Origin: Belliella kenyensis
Lineage (GTDB): Bacteria; Bacteroidota; Bacteroidia; Cytophagales; Cyclobacteriaceae
Direction: 5' to 3'
Length of the DNA: 64,000 nt
NCBI RefSeq assembly: GCF_022549675.1
Contig: NZ_JAKZGR010000002.1
Span: 310,001-374,000 of the forward strand
Shown here: positions 46,280 through 55,699 of the stretch, piece by piece
Layout: each line of letters opens with the position of its first letter
Numbering within the stretch: the stretch's first letter is position 1
The notes under the pieces: generated by a model
Told to the model about the DNA's origin: nothing
Seen by the model: the letters and a program-made list of their open reading frames with translations, nothing else
The model's database searches: none
Made by a program: the position numbers and the translations under genes

Positions 46280-46666
46280 TTAATATATTAACTCCCAACC
46301 TCCAAACTCGCAGTCATGTTTGAAACCTAACTCACACATGTTATTTGTCCATTCTATCATGAATGCTATAGAAAGATTTGGATTATCTATTTCACCAATT
46401 ACAACAAATAAAGAAGTTGAGTCTTCAGTCGCATCAAAAGAGATATGATTTTTCATTTGGAGGAGCACATTCCCCAATGTTACTATTTTTTCGTTTGAAT
46501 CTGAAAAGAAGTAATACTGAAGTTTCGAAGGGATATCCTCTGCTTTCTTTTTAAAATATTCCTCAAGTGTCGAAGTTGTTTCTTGTATTTGCTTATTCTT
46601 TATCAAGGCAAACTCAGCTGGTTTGACAAAAGAATTTTTACCGTAATTAAATTCTGATTTAGTCAT
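46280..46666 (-). CDS. Hypothetical cytoplasmic protein
   Basis: 128 residues, no signal peptide or membrane segment, mixed alpha/beta with a C-terminal FKHDCEFGGWELIY. No family recognised. It is small, acidic and isolated, features shared with immunity proteins, but there is no toxin gene beside it, so I make no functional claim. Confidence 0.55.
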   Translation of the reverse strand: MTKSEFNYGKNSFVKPAEFALIKNKQIQETTSTLEEYFKKKAEDIPSKLQYYFFSDSNEKIVTLGNVLLQMKNHISFDATEDSTSLFVVIGEIDNPNLSIAFMIEWTNNMCELGFKHDCEFGGWELIY

Positions 46667-47494
46667 TTTGAAATTGTTGCTAGAACGGAGGTGATGTTAA
46701 TTAGTATTCTTAGAAGTAAATAAAAAAAGAGGTTGTTCTCAAAAATAACGCTATTTGAGATTTTAAACTAATTTGAATAGGACTTATTAATTTTATTAAT
46801 TCAAAATATTAGTTTTCGAGACTATGGATTTTTCAACCCTTTTTGGAAAGGAGGGAGCAACATATAGAAGAGAAATGGGCAGGGATCATTAATACTAATT
46901 TAGGCTACTTTGATAGGATTCATAAAGCAAAGCTTTTTTTAAAGCTAATTTATGAGTTTCGGGAGTGTGTCAAGCCTGAAGACTTTGTTTATGCTAGATT
47001 GAAAATCAGTTATTTGCAATTGCAAGAAATTAATATTTTATCCACTCACAAATTATAGAAGGGCTTGAAGCATCGTTAGGCCTCAGAAACCAAAACAATC
47101 GTTGAAGAATCATAGGTTCAGTATATCTAAAAATCAATATTTTTTCAAAGACTAGTTCTTTACCTATGTCATTTCATATTCTAAAGAATTTTGATTATGT
47201 GCCTTATTATTAAAGTGTTATGTTTTGAAAATTATAAAAACATATTTTATAGTTAGTAAAATGTATTTTGTTTTTTTACTATTTTTTGGCAAAAAATAAT
47301 TGAAATAGTTTTTAAGTTATTTGTTTAATTACAATATTTACATCAATTAAAATTAATTGTTATTAATAAAATAAAGAATTAAAGTATTGAATTAAATATG
47401 ATAAACTGATGTTTTAATCTTTAATTTTAATAATAGAATCAATAAACTTTTGATTTGCTAAGCCAACCATTTGATTTCAATTTCCACTGTAACT
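46667..47494. other. AT-rich intergenic region
   Basis: About 830 bp with very high A+T (especially 47160-47480). A short frame at 46824-46890 and a 71-codon frame at 46843-47058 (containing GYFDRIHKAKLFLKLIYEF) are visible but lack a start signal and recognised relatives; they may be debris of a decayed gene. No RNA gene seen. Confidence 0.4.
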
Positions 47495-48064
47495 TACTGT
47501 ATTTTTAACTAGGTTATTATCGATTTCCATCCGCCCATGCAAGGCGTATGCACTTAATCCAGCCCATCTTTTGAGGGTCTAAGCTATGGCTTGTCCCATT
47601 GGACTTTTAGGTCTGTAGCTATAGTGTTTTTCCTCAAGCCATTTGCCAAGGTTTTCCAATACAGGCTTCGCATGTTCTTTTATTAATACTGTCCGCTGCT
47701 GCCAGTCTATTGACTCCTCTCGCATCTTTGCTTCCAAAAGGTAGAGTTTCTGGATTTCCTCCAGCACATAGTTAGCCTTTACTTCATCGTCCTTTACATC
47801 ATCCTTGAACTTCCTTCGAGCATGAGCCATACAGAGGGTCAGATGGATATCTGGGTGGTTCCCAAAAAGTGAATCATAGACTGCAAAACCATCAGTTTGG
47901 ATGATACTCCTAAAGTCTGCAAGCATTTTCTTGGGACCAGACTGATCCCTGTCTTTTTGGTAATCGAATAATGTAGGTCTGTTCATAGGGGAATGATAAA
48001 GCGGATATCCAGCATTTTGACTAAATAGAATACTACTCGAAATGGTTTGGGTTCTATCCAGCAA
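47495..48064 (-). mobile_element. IS66-family transposase remnant
   Basis: Frame on the minus strand with IS66 TnpC landmarks: YHSPMNRPTLFDYQ, KKMLADFRSIIQTDGFAVYD, LCMAHARRKF, LGKWLEEKHY and SPMGQAIA. A stop then occurs at 47579-47581, and reading on gives LKRWAGLSAYALHGRMEIDNN, the region of the final catalytic Glu. Both ends are missing, and no terminal inverted repeats are seen. The element is dead. Confidence 0.85.
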
Positions 48065-48416
48065 AAGTTCTGGCAGACAAACTATATTGTATTAGGAAAA
48101 ACAGGAATTGGCTGAAAGAAAAAAGGACAAAACTTGTGGCAAAACTATTGGGAGGATAATTGGCAAAAGCGTAGGAAAATCAAGTAAGTCTTGGAGAGAA
48201 GTGAAATTCGGTCAGGGAAAGTACGCGTACGGTATGAGCCGTATCAGGGTAAAGCTCAAAGATGTCAGTCAGTCTTGGATCGCCTCCATCATTCTAGTGC
48301 TCAATCTGGTCAAATTGGCAGGGGACGCACTCCTGTGGCTTGTTTTTTCAGGATGGGAAGTGTTTGGTATTGGGATATTGTTTAGCATTGAATCTATTTT
48401 AGAGGTCATACAATAA
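48064..48416 (+). mobile_element. DDE transposase C-terminal remnant (IS5/IS1182-like)
   Basis: Plus-strand debris begins exactly where the IS66 remnant ends. VLADKLYCIRKNRNWLKE is readable from 48067 and is followed by stops and frameshifts. A later frame gives KFGQGKYAYGMSRIRVKLKD and SWIASIILVLNLVKLAGDALL, the conserved end of an IS5/IS1182-type transposase. At least three lesions. It shows that one insertion sequence landed in or next to another. Confidence 0.75.
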
Positions 48417-48581
48417 AGAAAGAGCTCAGATTAAAAATTAGGCTGATTTTAGAAAGACTTTACGCCCGCGTTTGGGAACCTATTTATATCTTAATAAAAT
48501 TAATTCGTTGTAAATCACAATGCCTATAATTAAAATAAATAAAAGTTAAATAATAAAAATTTATATTAAATTAATTTTCTA

Positions 48582-48589
48582 TACTTTTG
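48582..48589 (+). promoter_or_regulatory. -7 promoter element before lipoprotein gene
   Basis: TACTTTTG matches the Bacteroidota -7 consensus TAnnTTTG, 25 bp before the start codon at 48615. The -33 region is AT-rich without a clear TTTG. Confidence 0.5.
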
Positions 48590-48614
48590 GGTAAATTTCT
48601 ACAAAAAACCAGCA

Positions 48615-49985
48615 ATGATAAAATCTAAAAGTACACAAGCACACATTAATTCCATTAAATTTTCCTTTATAAAATGGAAGAAGTCTTTGATTTTGGTTTT
48701 CACAATTTTGATGTCAATTTCTTGTAGCCAAGAGGAGCTATTAGATGTGGACAATAAAGTTAAAGAAGAAAATGTTTATACATTGAGAACCGAATACGAG
48801 AAAAAGCTTGAAATTCTTTCATTAATATTTGGAGAAATCTTTTTGCAAGAGGCGGCTAGAAAGGAATTTTTAGCGACTGCTGAACTGAATTTAAAAGGAG
48901 GTCAAGCTGAACTTAACCTAAAAAAATTATTTGATGCTGATTTAAACTTAAGAAAGTATTCTTCTATTGCACAAACACTTCAAAAGGGAAACTTGAAAAC
49001 ATTAAGAATGTACGGTGAGACAGAAGATTGGATTACATTTATTCAAGCAAATGACATTAAAATTATAGCACCTTATTTGGCAGAGAACTTCAAACTAAAG
49101 GACATTAAGGAGTTGACTGTTTCTTGGTGGACCGAAGAAATGGAAATTCCTTATCTTGAAGATCCAAACTGGGAAGGTGAAACACCAGGATATAAAATCA
49201 ATCTTGAAAAAGATGATTTATTTGAACAGATTACAGTTAACCCCAATAATTCCTTTAAAAAAGTAACTGCTAATGATGAATACGCAAAGGTGAATCCCAC
49301 TATTGTATTGGGTAATTTTGAAATGCCAGAAGAAAGTGATTATTCATACATTAATTCAGAGAGTTCAAGGTGGTCACCTCCAAGCAAAAATCCGATTAGA
49401 TGTTCTGATCTGACAGCTGGGGCTTTGTTTACTTTGAGGAGCCCTAAATTTAACTTAACCAAAAACACAAGAGGATGGCCGAATACTAATTATATTTATA
49501 TGTGGGTTGTTACAGGAGATGTTGAATATGAAAGTAATGGATTCCCTAAGCCTTCTAGTAAAGTTGAAGTTATCTACAATAAAAAGCAAGTATATAGAAG
49601 TCAAGTACCAAATGCTTGGATTGATGGAAACTCATTTTTAATTCAAAACTGGAAATATAATTCAGACGATATTGCCGTAATTTGGGGCTATTTTGACAGA
49701 AATTCAAAGATGAAATTTACAGGAGAAGTAAATACTAGTGACAAAGATAAAGCAAGTGGTGGGCTAAAGGCCGAGTATGAAATTGATGAAGGTGATAAGA
49801 GACTAATGAGTAGACAGAATTTTGATAAATGTGCATTGCTTGAAAACAATTTCTGGAGCGACGATCAAGGTCATGGCTTTATTTGGGAAACGTTAGATGT
49901 AATGGTTGCTATTCATTATTTCCCTGTCTATAAAATGGGTGATATTAAATTTTACTATACGACTACTATTCATAGAGAATTATGA
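48615..49985 (+). CDS. Large lipoprotein of unknown function
   Basis: 456 residues. A basic 25-residue leader precedes the hydrophobic LILVFTILMSISC; lipid Cys at about 37. Residues 40-150 look helical (EEKLEILSLIFGEIFLQEAARKE split by charged turns), and residues 220-456 are beta-rich with many Trp/Tyr. The next gene, a beta-barrel, overlaps by 4 bp (ATGA), so the two work together at the outer membrane. No family recognised. Confidence 0.7.
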   Translation: MIKSKSTQAHINSIKFSFIKWKKSLILVFTILMSISCSQEELLDVDNKVKEENVYTLRTEYEKKLEILSLIFGEIFLQEAARKEFLATAELNLKGGQAELNLKKLFDADLNLRKYSSIAQTLQKGNLKTLRMYGETEDWITFIQANDIKIIAPYLAENFKLKDIKELTVSWWTEEMEIPYLEDPNWEGETPGYKINLEKDDLFEQITVNPNNSFKKVTANDEYAKVNPTIVLGNFEMPEESDYSYINSESSRWSPPSKNPIRCSDLTAGALFTLRSPKFNLTKNTRGWPNTNYIYMWVVTGDVEYESNGFPKPSSKVEVIYNKKQVYRSQVPNAWIDGNSFLIQNWKYNSDDIAVIWGYFDRNSKMKFTGEVNTSDKDKASGGLKAEYEIDEGDKRLMSRQNFDKCALLENNFWSDDQGHGFIWETLDVMVAIHYFPVYKMGDIKFYYTTTIHREL

Positions 49986-50557
49986 AAAAAATTATTATAT
50001 TTTATTTAGTATTTGGGGTGTTTATAGTTGATGGTTTGATCGCTCAACAGAATAGCTTTGGCACCACACCTTTTATCTATTTCAATCAAGGAATTTATGA
50101 AGGCATTATGGTTGGTTATGGTATTGATTTGAATTATACAAGGAAAGTTACCAATAAGATTTATTTAAATTTAAATTTTGGAAAGGGCAGGTATTTAAGT
50201 GAAAACACCACTCAATTGGACTTGGAGAAAGATGAAACTTCATTTTTACCATTGACTCGTTGGGGTATAGGAGCTGATTACTCAATTTTAACTACAAAAA
50301 AAATGAATATGTCTGTAGGTACAGAATTCCTTTTATCACGGTTTATATTTGTTGAATCAATACATATCGATAATTCAGACCAAGTGACCTTTAGACAAAC
50401 CAGGATGAATAATTTCCATAATTATTTGATCCATCTAAAAACTGAAAATAAATTAGGATCGAGAACTTTCTGGACTACTCAAATCAGCTACCAACCTTAC
50501 TTCATCCATGCCAATGAAGTATTCATGGTTAAGTCCGGAGTGGGATTCAGGTTTTAA
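49982..50557 (+). CDS. Small outer-membrane beta-barrel
   Basis: 191 residues with a signal peptide ending near GLIAQQ (residue 22). Eight or so amphipathic strands follow, ending in VKSGVGFRF, a typical C-terminal aromatic strand. Translationally coupled (ATGA) to the lipoprotein gene. Probably the membrane anchor or channel for that lipoprotein. Confidence 0.7.
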   Translation: MKKIIIFYLVFGVFIVDGLIAQQNSFGTTPFIYFNQGIYEGIMVGYGIDLNYTRKVTNKIYLNLNFGKGRYLSENTTQLDLEKDETSFLPLTRWGIGADYSILTTKKMNMSVGTEFLLSRFIFVESIHIDNSDQVTFRQTRMNNFHNYLIHLKTENKLGSRTFWTTQISYQPYFIHANEVFMVKSGVGFRF

Positions 50558-50813
50558 TATAATTATAATCCAAATAGAATATTTTTTTCTTACATAAAGG
50601 CTGCCCTAATATGGACAGTCATTATGTTGTAGGTACTTTTAGTTTTAGATTAAAAATGAAAGTAAACATGAATCTAAAAAGTCAAGCCATTAACCAGTTA
50701 AACAGTTATCTCATATTACCTTTAATTTCTTATTTATCATTTAAGTACAATTTTTCAGGCGAATTGAAATAGGATTACTCGCTTCCTATTTATGTTGAAT
50801 GCACCTGATTTAG

Positions 50814-51028
50814 TTAGGGTTTGCTTAAAAAGTCTCAGGTATACCAGACCTTCCTATCAGTAGGCAAGTTCAAAGCGGCCGAATGAAGATATGTATACGT
50901 ATTCTTCGAATGAGCCCAATGAATAACCTGTCAAGTCGCCGGGCAGGGATGGTATGTCTGAGACAAGCCTGAAAATTTCGAGTTTTGAAATTTTCAATAG
51001 CACAGAAATCGAGCTAGATCATTGAAAT
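50814..51028 (+). repeat. Left copy of a 210-bp inverted repeat
   Basis: Starts TTAGGGTTTGCTTAAAAAGT and contains GTATACGTATTCTTCGAATG and CTGTCAAGTCGCC. Read as reverse complement, the segment at 55423-55632 matches it along the whole length with roughly one difference in eight bases plus small indels. It is non-coding. A transposase remnant lies 125 bp away on the inner side, so it is probably the end of an old insertion sequence. Confidence 0.8.
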
Positions 51029-51153
51029 CAAGTTGGAGCATTGATTAAGCTTACATTTGATTAAAAAGGTAATACTTATTTCTTCCAAAGAAAGGCCCTA
51101 AAAAACAAGAATAGGTGCTTAGTTCTTAAATATCAAAGCAAAGAACAACAGTA

Positions 51154-51300
51154 ATGGAGGGTGTGTTTGGGGTTAACCAAGAGTTCTATGGGTTAAGAAA
51201 GATCAGGGTCAAAGGGGCAAAAAGAGAGGGATTCATGATATTTTTTGGAATAATGGCTGATAATGCTGTCAAAATAGCTAAAAGAAGAGCTGAAAAGTAG
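51154..51300 (+). mobile_element. Transposase C-terminal fragment
   Basis: 48 codons: MEGVFGVNQEFYGLRKIRVK, then FFGIMADNAVKIAKRRAEK and TAG. The VEGVFG-type start (preceded in frame by RTTV) carries the last catalytic Glu of a DDE transposase, of IS1182 or a related family. Upstream frames are broken by stops. It lies next to the left inverted-repeat copy and may belong to the same dead element. Confidence 0.65.
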
Positions 51301-51594
51301 CTACCACCAGTTCAGAAAGCAGTTTAAAATCAAGAGAATATTGACCTCCATGGTTGAGGTATGTCCATTCGTTAAAAAGACAAACAACTAATAGATTAAA
51401 TCTTATGAGATTGTACTTTTCCTAGATTGTGTCCTTCGCAATAACAAGGAAAATATACACAAAAAATAAATGTAGGGCTTAGTTCAAGCCTTACATTTCA
51501 ATTTCTAAGTAATTTTCCAAGAAGCTCTAAATAGTTAAAATAACTTTTATTGAGGCGATGTTTTTAAAATTTACAATAATTAACTTACTCTAAA

Positions 51595-52209
51595 TCAAGT
51601 ATGGTTAGAATCATTCAAGAATATGTCATTTATAAATGATACAGCATTTTTAATTTTTTCTTGGTCTTCCTTATCGTTCAAATTTAGACCGCAAAATGTC
51701 CCATTGTTTGAAGATGCATGTAATGAGAGGTAATACATAGCAGCAACGTTTATTGCTGAAATTGCTCTAAAATCAATCTCTGTATTTTTAAGTTGTTCTT
51801 GGGCTATTTCAAAAAGATGATTTCCGACCTCTTCTCGTTTAGCTATGAATTTTTTCATCAATTCATTTTCTTCTGAAATACTCCAAAGCATCAATTTCTG
51901 CAATTGAACATCTGTTAAAATACTATCAAATTGTTTATGAAGATAGAAATTCACCAATTGATTAAATGAAAATGGGCTATTTTTAGATATTACCTTATTT
52001 AAAAGGTCTACTTTTGTTGACCAGTAGTCTTTTTGCATAAAGTATTTTTCTAATAAATTTTCTAAAGAATTATATTTTCTATAGATATAGGATTTGTCTA
52101 CTCCAGACATGGAAGAGACTTTATTGATTCCTAATTCTTCATGTCCATGTTTTCCAAAGATCTCATCAATAGCCAAAAATAATTTTGCTTCATTTTCATT
52201 ATTAACCAT
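51595..52209 (-). CDS. TetR/AcrR-family regulator
   Basis: 204 residues. N-terminal HTH about 10-60: LFLAIDEIFGKHGHEELGIN, then KSYIYRKYNSLENLLEKYF. The variable ligand domain follows. It overlaps the end of the alpha-oxoamine synthase gene by 8 bp, downstream on the same strand, so it may control that gene. A+T content is higher than in the nitrate block. Confidence 0.85.
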   Translation of the reverse strand: MVNNENEAKLFLAIDEIFGKHGHEELGINKVSSMSGVDKSYIYRKYNSLENLLEKYFMQKDYWSTKVDLLNKVISKNSPFSFNQLVNFYLHKQFDSILTDVQLQKLMLWSISEENELMKKFIAKREEVGNHLFEIAQEQLKNTEIDFRAISAINVAAMYYLSLHASSNNGTFCGLNLNDKEDQEKIKNAVSFINDIFLNDSNHT

Positions 52210-53464
52210 ATGCTACTTTTTTTATATTCAAAATACTATCAGCTTTCAATAGCGCATTGACAGCCATGTCCAAATGTTTTAATTCATGATTAGCAGTCAG
52301 GTTAAACCTTATTCTAGCATCTTTTTTTGCGACTGCTGGATACATTATTGGGTTTGCATGAACTCCATTTTCCAATAAGATTTTACCAGTCTCTAATGTT
52401 TTGTGAATATCTCCAATTTTAACAGGAATAACAGCGGACTCGGTATTTCCAACTTCAAAACCACTCTCAATTAAAGCATTTTTGAAGTAATTGATGTTAT
52501 CCCATAATTTATTTCTCAGGTTTTTATCTGTTTGGATTATTTCTAAAGCCTTTATAGCACCTAAAATTGAGGGAGTTGAAGTTGTAGAGAAGAGATGTTG
52601 TTTTGATTGGAATTTTAAATAGCGTATAATACTTTTTTTTCCAACAACAAACCCACCCAAGTTACCAATAGATTTACTTAAAGTACCAATGAATAAGTCA
52701 ATATCTCTGAATGCATCAAAAACTTCAACAACTCCTCTTCCTGAATCACCTAAAACACCTATTCCATGTGCATCATCTACGGCGATCATAGCTCCATGTG
52801 CTTTTGCAAGTGGTATAATTTTATCTAACAGTGCTATATCGCCATCTTGTGAATAAACTCCATCTAAAATTATCATTCTGGTTCGATACTTTCCACTTGT
52901 ATTTATTAAGATCCTCTCTAACATGTCAATGTTGTTATGTAAAAAAGTTTTAACGTTGGTTAGTTGGCAGCCTCCGTAGATGCTTGCATGAACGGCCATA
53001 TCTAATATTGCTAGATCCTCTTTGTTTAAAAGGGCTTGGAAAGTAGCACTATTTGCTGTATATCCTGTATTGTATAAGATAGCATCTTCTCCTTCGAAGA
53101 AATTTGCCAACTTATTTTCCAGCATTTCATGGTAAATAAAATGACCTCCAATTGCCGGGGATGCCGCAGAGCCAGCACCAAACTTCATAACAGCGTCTAT
53201 TATAGCGTTTTTAACTTCTTCATTCTGAGTTAAACCCAAATAATCATTGGAGACGAAGCTTGCAACTTCAACAGTTTTTCCAAAAAGAGGGACATTGATG
53301 GAAATCGATGGTTTACATCCATCATATGATGTTAGTCTGTAATTTAGTTTACCGTTTGAAAATAAGTAATCTAAATAATCGGAAAATAGTATGGCTCTTT
53401 CTTCTAGAGAAATGTGTTCAATGTTTTCAAAATCTTTGAAACTGGCTTTGTCGAAATTAATCAT
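52202..53464 (-). CDS. Alpha-oxoamine synthase (PLP acyltransferase)
   Basis: 420 residues, fold type I PLP enzyme of the KBL/AONS/serine-palmitoyltransferase group. Motifs: SFVSNDYLGLTQNEEV (about 69-84), SPAIGGH, NTGYTANSA, DDAHGIGVLG (Asp of the pyridine site), and the PLP lysine K264 in TLSKSIGNLGGF. A leader of about 65 residues with LDYLFSNGKLNYR precedes the fold, longer than in BioF. It joins an amino acid to an acyl-CoA. No biotin genes accompany it, so a sulfonolipid, sphingolipid or signal ketone is as likely as biotin. Confidence 0.85.
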   Translation of the reverse strand: MINFDKASFKDFENIEHISLEERAILFSDYLDYLFSNGKLNYRLTSYDGCKPSISINVPLFGKTVEVASFVSNDYLGLTQNEEVKNAIIDAVMKFGAGSAASPAIGGHFIYHEMLENKLANFFEGEDAILYNTGYTANSATFQALLNKEDLAILDMAVHASIYGGCQLTNVKTFLHNNIDMLERILINTSGKYRTRMIILDGVYSQDGDIALLDKIIPLAKAHGAMIAVDDAHGIGVLGDSGRGVVEVFDAFRDIDLFIGTLSKSIGNLGGFVVGKKSIIRYLKFQSKQHLFSTTSTPSILGAIKALEIIQTDKNLRNKLWDNINYFKNALIESGFEVGNTESAVIPVKIGDIHKTLETGKILLENGVHANPIMYPAVAKKDARIRFNLTANHELKHLDMAVNALLKADSILNIKKVAYG

Positions 53465-54029
53465 GTTTTTAAAATTAAATCAATAATAGGTAATTAAAGC
53501 ATTATTTAATATCAATATTAAACTTGTATAATAATAATTTTTTTTAAAAAAATCAGGATTTAAAGTAAATTTAAGATATAACTTTTTTTCTAAAATCTCA
53601 CTTTATTTTAACAGCTTTCATGATTTTCATAATATCATTAAAAATATAAATGGTGTATGATGAGTAAATTATAGTTCATGCTATTTTTTATTTCGATTAT
53701 TTCTATTTAAAGCCATTTCTCATTTTTAAATTTTATATGACTTATAGAAAAATTATATACAATTGATGAATTATTTATGAAGCCGTTACTTTTAAGAATG
53801 ATACTTAAACAGATTATATTAATTTTAGATTTTAATTATTGGAAATAAAATTGGTAGTTTTATTGCTATAGTTTTATTGAAACAAATTAATTTGGTTTTA
53901 TGAATTGTAAATTGAGTTGTTACTAATGTATGTTTAATTAATTTTCGTAGTAATGAGTGGCTTATTTTTTTAATATTTGCAACTCATAATGAAATTTATA
54001 TTAATTTTGTGTAATTAAAATGTTTTTAT
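53465..54029. other. AT-rich divergent promoter region
   Basis: 565 bp between two divergent starts, almost all A/T. The right end carries a good promoter for the gene at 54030: TTTG at 53976-53979 and TAATTTTG at 54002-54009 (TAnnTTTG), 22 bp apart, with the ATG 20 bp further. No other structure identified. Confidence 0.6.
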
Positions 54030-54407
54030 ATGTCAAATGTAACAGAAGAAGAAGTAATAGTTTTCCTAAAGGCAAGAAGGGAAGAGTTATTAAAAGAATT
54101 AGAAAAGGTAGAAACAGCCTTAAATGCATTAGGTGGTTTGAGTATACCGGCGAATTACTTTTATGAGGAACCAGAGATACCAAATTCTTATTCAGAGAAG
54201 TTAAAGATGGACAAGAAGATCTTATTTGCACTAAATCAAATAGGATCAGGTGATAAGATGGATATTTTGGCACAATTGAAAATTCTTGAACCATCTCTGG
54301 ATGTGGAAAAATTGGAAAAATCTATTGCTGTACGTTTATCATACTTAAAGAATAAAAACATGATAAAGTGGGATAAAAATGGCAGGTCGTTGACATACCA
54401 TTTTTAA
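54030..54407 (+). CDS. Small coiled-coil plus winged-helix-like protein
   Basis: 125 residues. Residues 5-35 form a coiled coil (FLKARREELLKELEKVETA), residues 40-60 a Pro-rich linker, and residues 62-125 look like a winged helix (ILFALNQIGSGDKMDILAQL, IAVRLSYLKNKNMIKWD, GRSLTYHF). Similar small proteins are frequent in Bacteroidota and annotated only as hypothetical. The gene stands alone with a strong promoter and is inside the inverted-repeat interval. Confidence 0.65.
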   Translation: MSNVTEEEVIVFLKARREELLKELEKVETALNALGGLSIPANYFYEEPEIPNSYSEKLKMDKKILFALNQIGSGDKMDILAQLKILEPSLDVEKLEKSIAVRLSYLKNKNMIKWDKNGRSLTYHF

Positions 54408-54686
54408 TTTGACATTCTTTTTTGCCATAAATACTAATAGGAATAATTAAGAGGGTTGCCAATAGGTACATTATTGTTAGACAAAGGATTTGGATCATCT
54501 AATCTTACACTTTTTTTGCTACTTAAGACATAGAAATGAAAGTTTAGAATCATACAAAAAGAATTCTATTGTTTTGAAAGCATACTTATTAAATAGGAAA
54601 TAGAATATGGTTATAAATTAAAAAAAGTATAATAGGAAGAAAAAATGCTACTTATTGCTTAAGAAACTTGTGGTAATCGATTTATT

Positions 54687-54986
54687 TTAGGCTCTGTATA
54701 TTGCCCATAGAAAGTTTGGGAACGTCCGTTCAAATGTTGTATAGTTCTCAAGATATTCTCCCTCACTTCCTGCTCTACTTCGGCATCGAATAGAAATATT
54801 ATCATCTGGAAAGTGTAGGGTGATATAAGCATCTAAATCCTTTTGTGCCTGTGGTTCACATTTGCTTTTACTTTGTAGCAAAGGAATTATGTTTTGTAAG
54901 GTATGTTCAATGATTTCCCCAGTCTTTTTGTTCACCTTACGTGAACAAAAAGAATAAATGAACAAATTGTTTTTATTTAAATTCAC
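54687..54986 (-). CDS. Hypothetical protein, possibly a fragment
   Basis: 99 residues with a Cys-rich, basic centre (ISIRCRSRAGSEGEYLENY) and no recognised family or signal peptide. It could be the truncated end of a longer gene lost in the rearrangements of this region. Confidence 0.35.
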   Translation of the reverse strand: MNLNKNNLFIYSFCSRKVNKKTGEIIEHTLQNIIPLLQSKSKCEPQAQKDLDAYITLHFPDDNISIRCRSRAGSEGEYLENYTTFERTFPNFLWAIYRA

Positions 54987-55020
54987 TAATAGCCCAGTTT
55001 AGTTAGACACTAGTGAAAGT

Positions 55021-55054
55021 CAACCAAAGGAAAAGAAAACCCTTCCTTTGGTTG
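55021..55054 (-). terminator. Hairpin at the end of the cupin remnant
   Basis: Perfect 10-bp stem CAACCAAAGG (55021-55030) and CCTTTGGTTG (55045-55054), abutting the stop of the cupin remnant. There is no T-run, so it is a weak terminator. Confidence 0.5.
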
Positions 55055-55417
55055 TTATACCTGAATCATAAGAGGTTGAGTTTTATTAAAAGCCTTAGAT
55101 CCACTCCAGTTTTTCTCTACAGTTTGTTCTGCTTTTAAGTCTTCAGTATGCTGAGTAGTTTTGGGCTCTATCAACATGACTTTTATTTCTTTTCCATTTT
55201 CAGTTCATGGTCTGTGTTCAACACTCCTCGGTATGATCAAAACCTTACGAGGCTTTGTGGTCGTGGTGTTACTATCCCTAAAGTCCATCATCAATGTACT
55301 GCTTACCACTACAAACATCTCATCTTCTTCCTGATGGCTATGCCAAACCAACTCTCCGTTAAGTTTGGCTAATTTCACAAAATTCTCATTCAACTCACCT
55401 ACTATATCAGGGTACAA
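55055..55417 (-). pseudogene. Truncated and interrupted cupin-domain gene
   Basis: Reading on the minus strand: IVGELNENFVKLAKLNGE, WHSHQEEDEMF (cupin motif 1 with its His/Glu metal ligands), VLIIPRSVEHRP (motif 2), a TGA stop at about 55205-55207, then in the same frame VMLIEPKTTQHTEDLK and the end at 55055. The normal N-terminus of about 15 residues is replaced by sequence leading into the right inverted-repeat copy. So the gene was truncated by that element and then acquired a stop. Confidence 0.75.
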
Positions 55418-55422
55418 GCTTA

Positions 55423-55632
55423 TTCAAATTTATAGCTAGATTTGCGTGCTCGTGAAAATTCCTAAACTCGAAATTTTCAGGCTAGTCTCTGACATACCAT
55501 CCCTGCCTGGCGACTTGACAGGTTCTTCATTGGGCTCATTCGAAGAATACGTATACATCTTCATTCGCCCGCTATGAACCTGCTTACTGATAGGAAGGTA
55601 TGGCATACCTGAGACTTTTCAGCAAGCCCTAA
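55423..55632 (-). repeat. Right copy of the 210-bp inverted repeat
   Basis: Reverse complement of 50814-51028 with roughly one difference in eight bases. It ends with AGCAAGCCCTAA. It cuts the 5' end of the cupin gene and lies 67 bp from the end of the phosphatase gene. Confidence 0.8.
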
Positions 55633-55653
55633 GTGGTGGTTCATTTCATCAAT

Positions 55654-55688
55654 AAAAAAGGCCACTGATGAACACAATGACCTTTTTT
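55654..55688 (-). terminator. Rho-independent terminator of the phosphatase operon
   Basis: Stem AAAAAAGGCCA (55654-55664) with TGACCTTTTTT (55678-55688), one mismatch, 13-nt loop. On the minus strand it lies 11 bp after the phosphatase stop and ends in six T. Confidence 0.8.
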
Positions 55689-55699
55689 GTATTATGAAT

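Noticed and set aside
46824-47058. Two short plus-strand frames (one from an ATG at 46824, one of 71 codons from a TTG)
   Set aside because: No recognised family, no promoter or ribosome-binding site, and the longer frame lacks a plausible start; recorded only as intergenic content.
54001-54294. Minus-strand frame rich in Leu opposite the gene at 54030
   Set aside because: It is the antisense of a gene with a clear promoter and its hydrophobic composition is the usual shadow of a Lys/Glu-rich coding strand.
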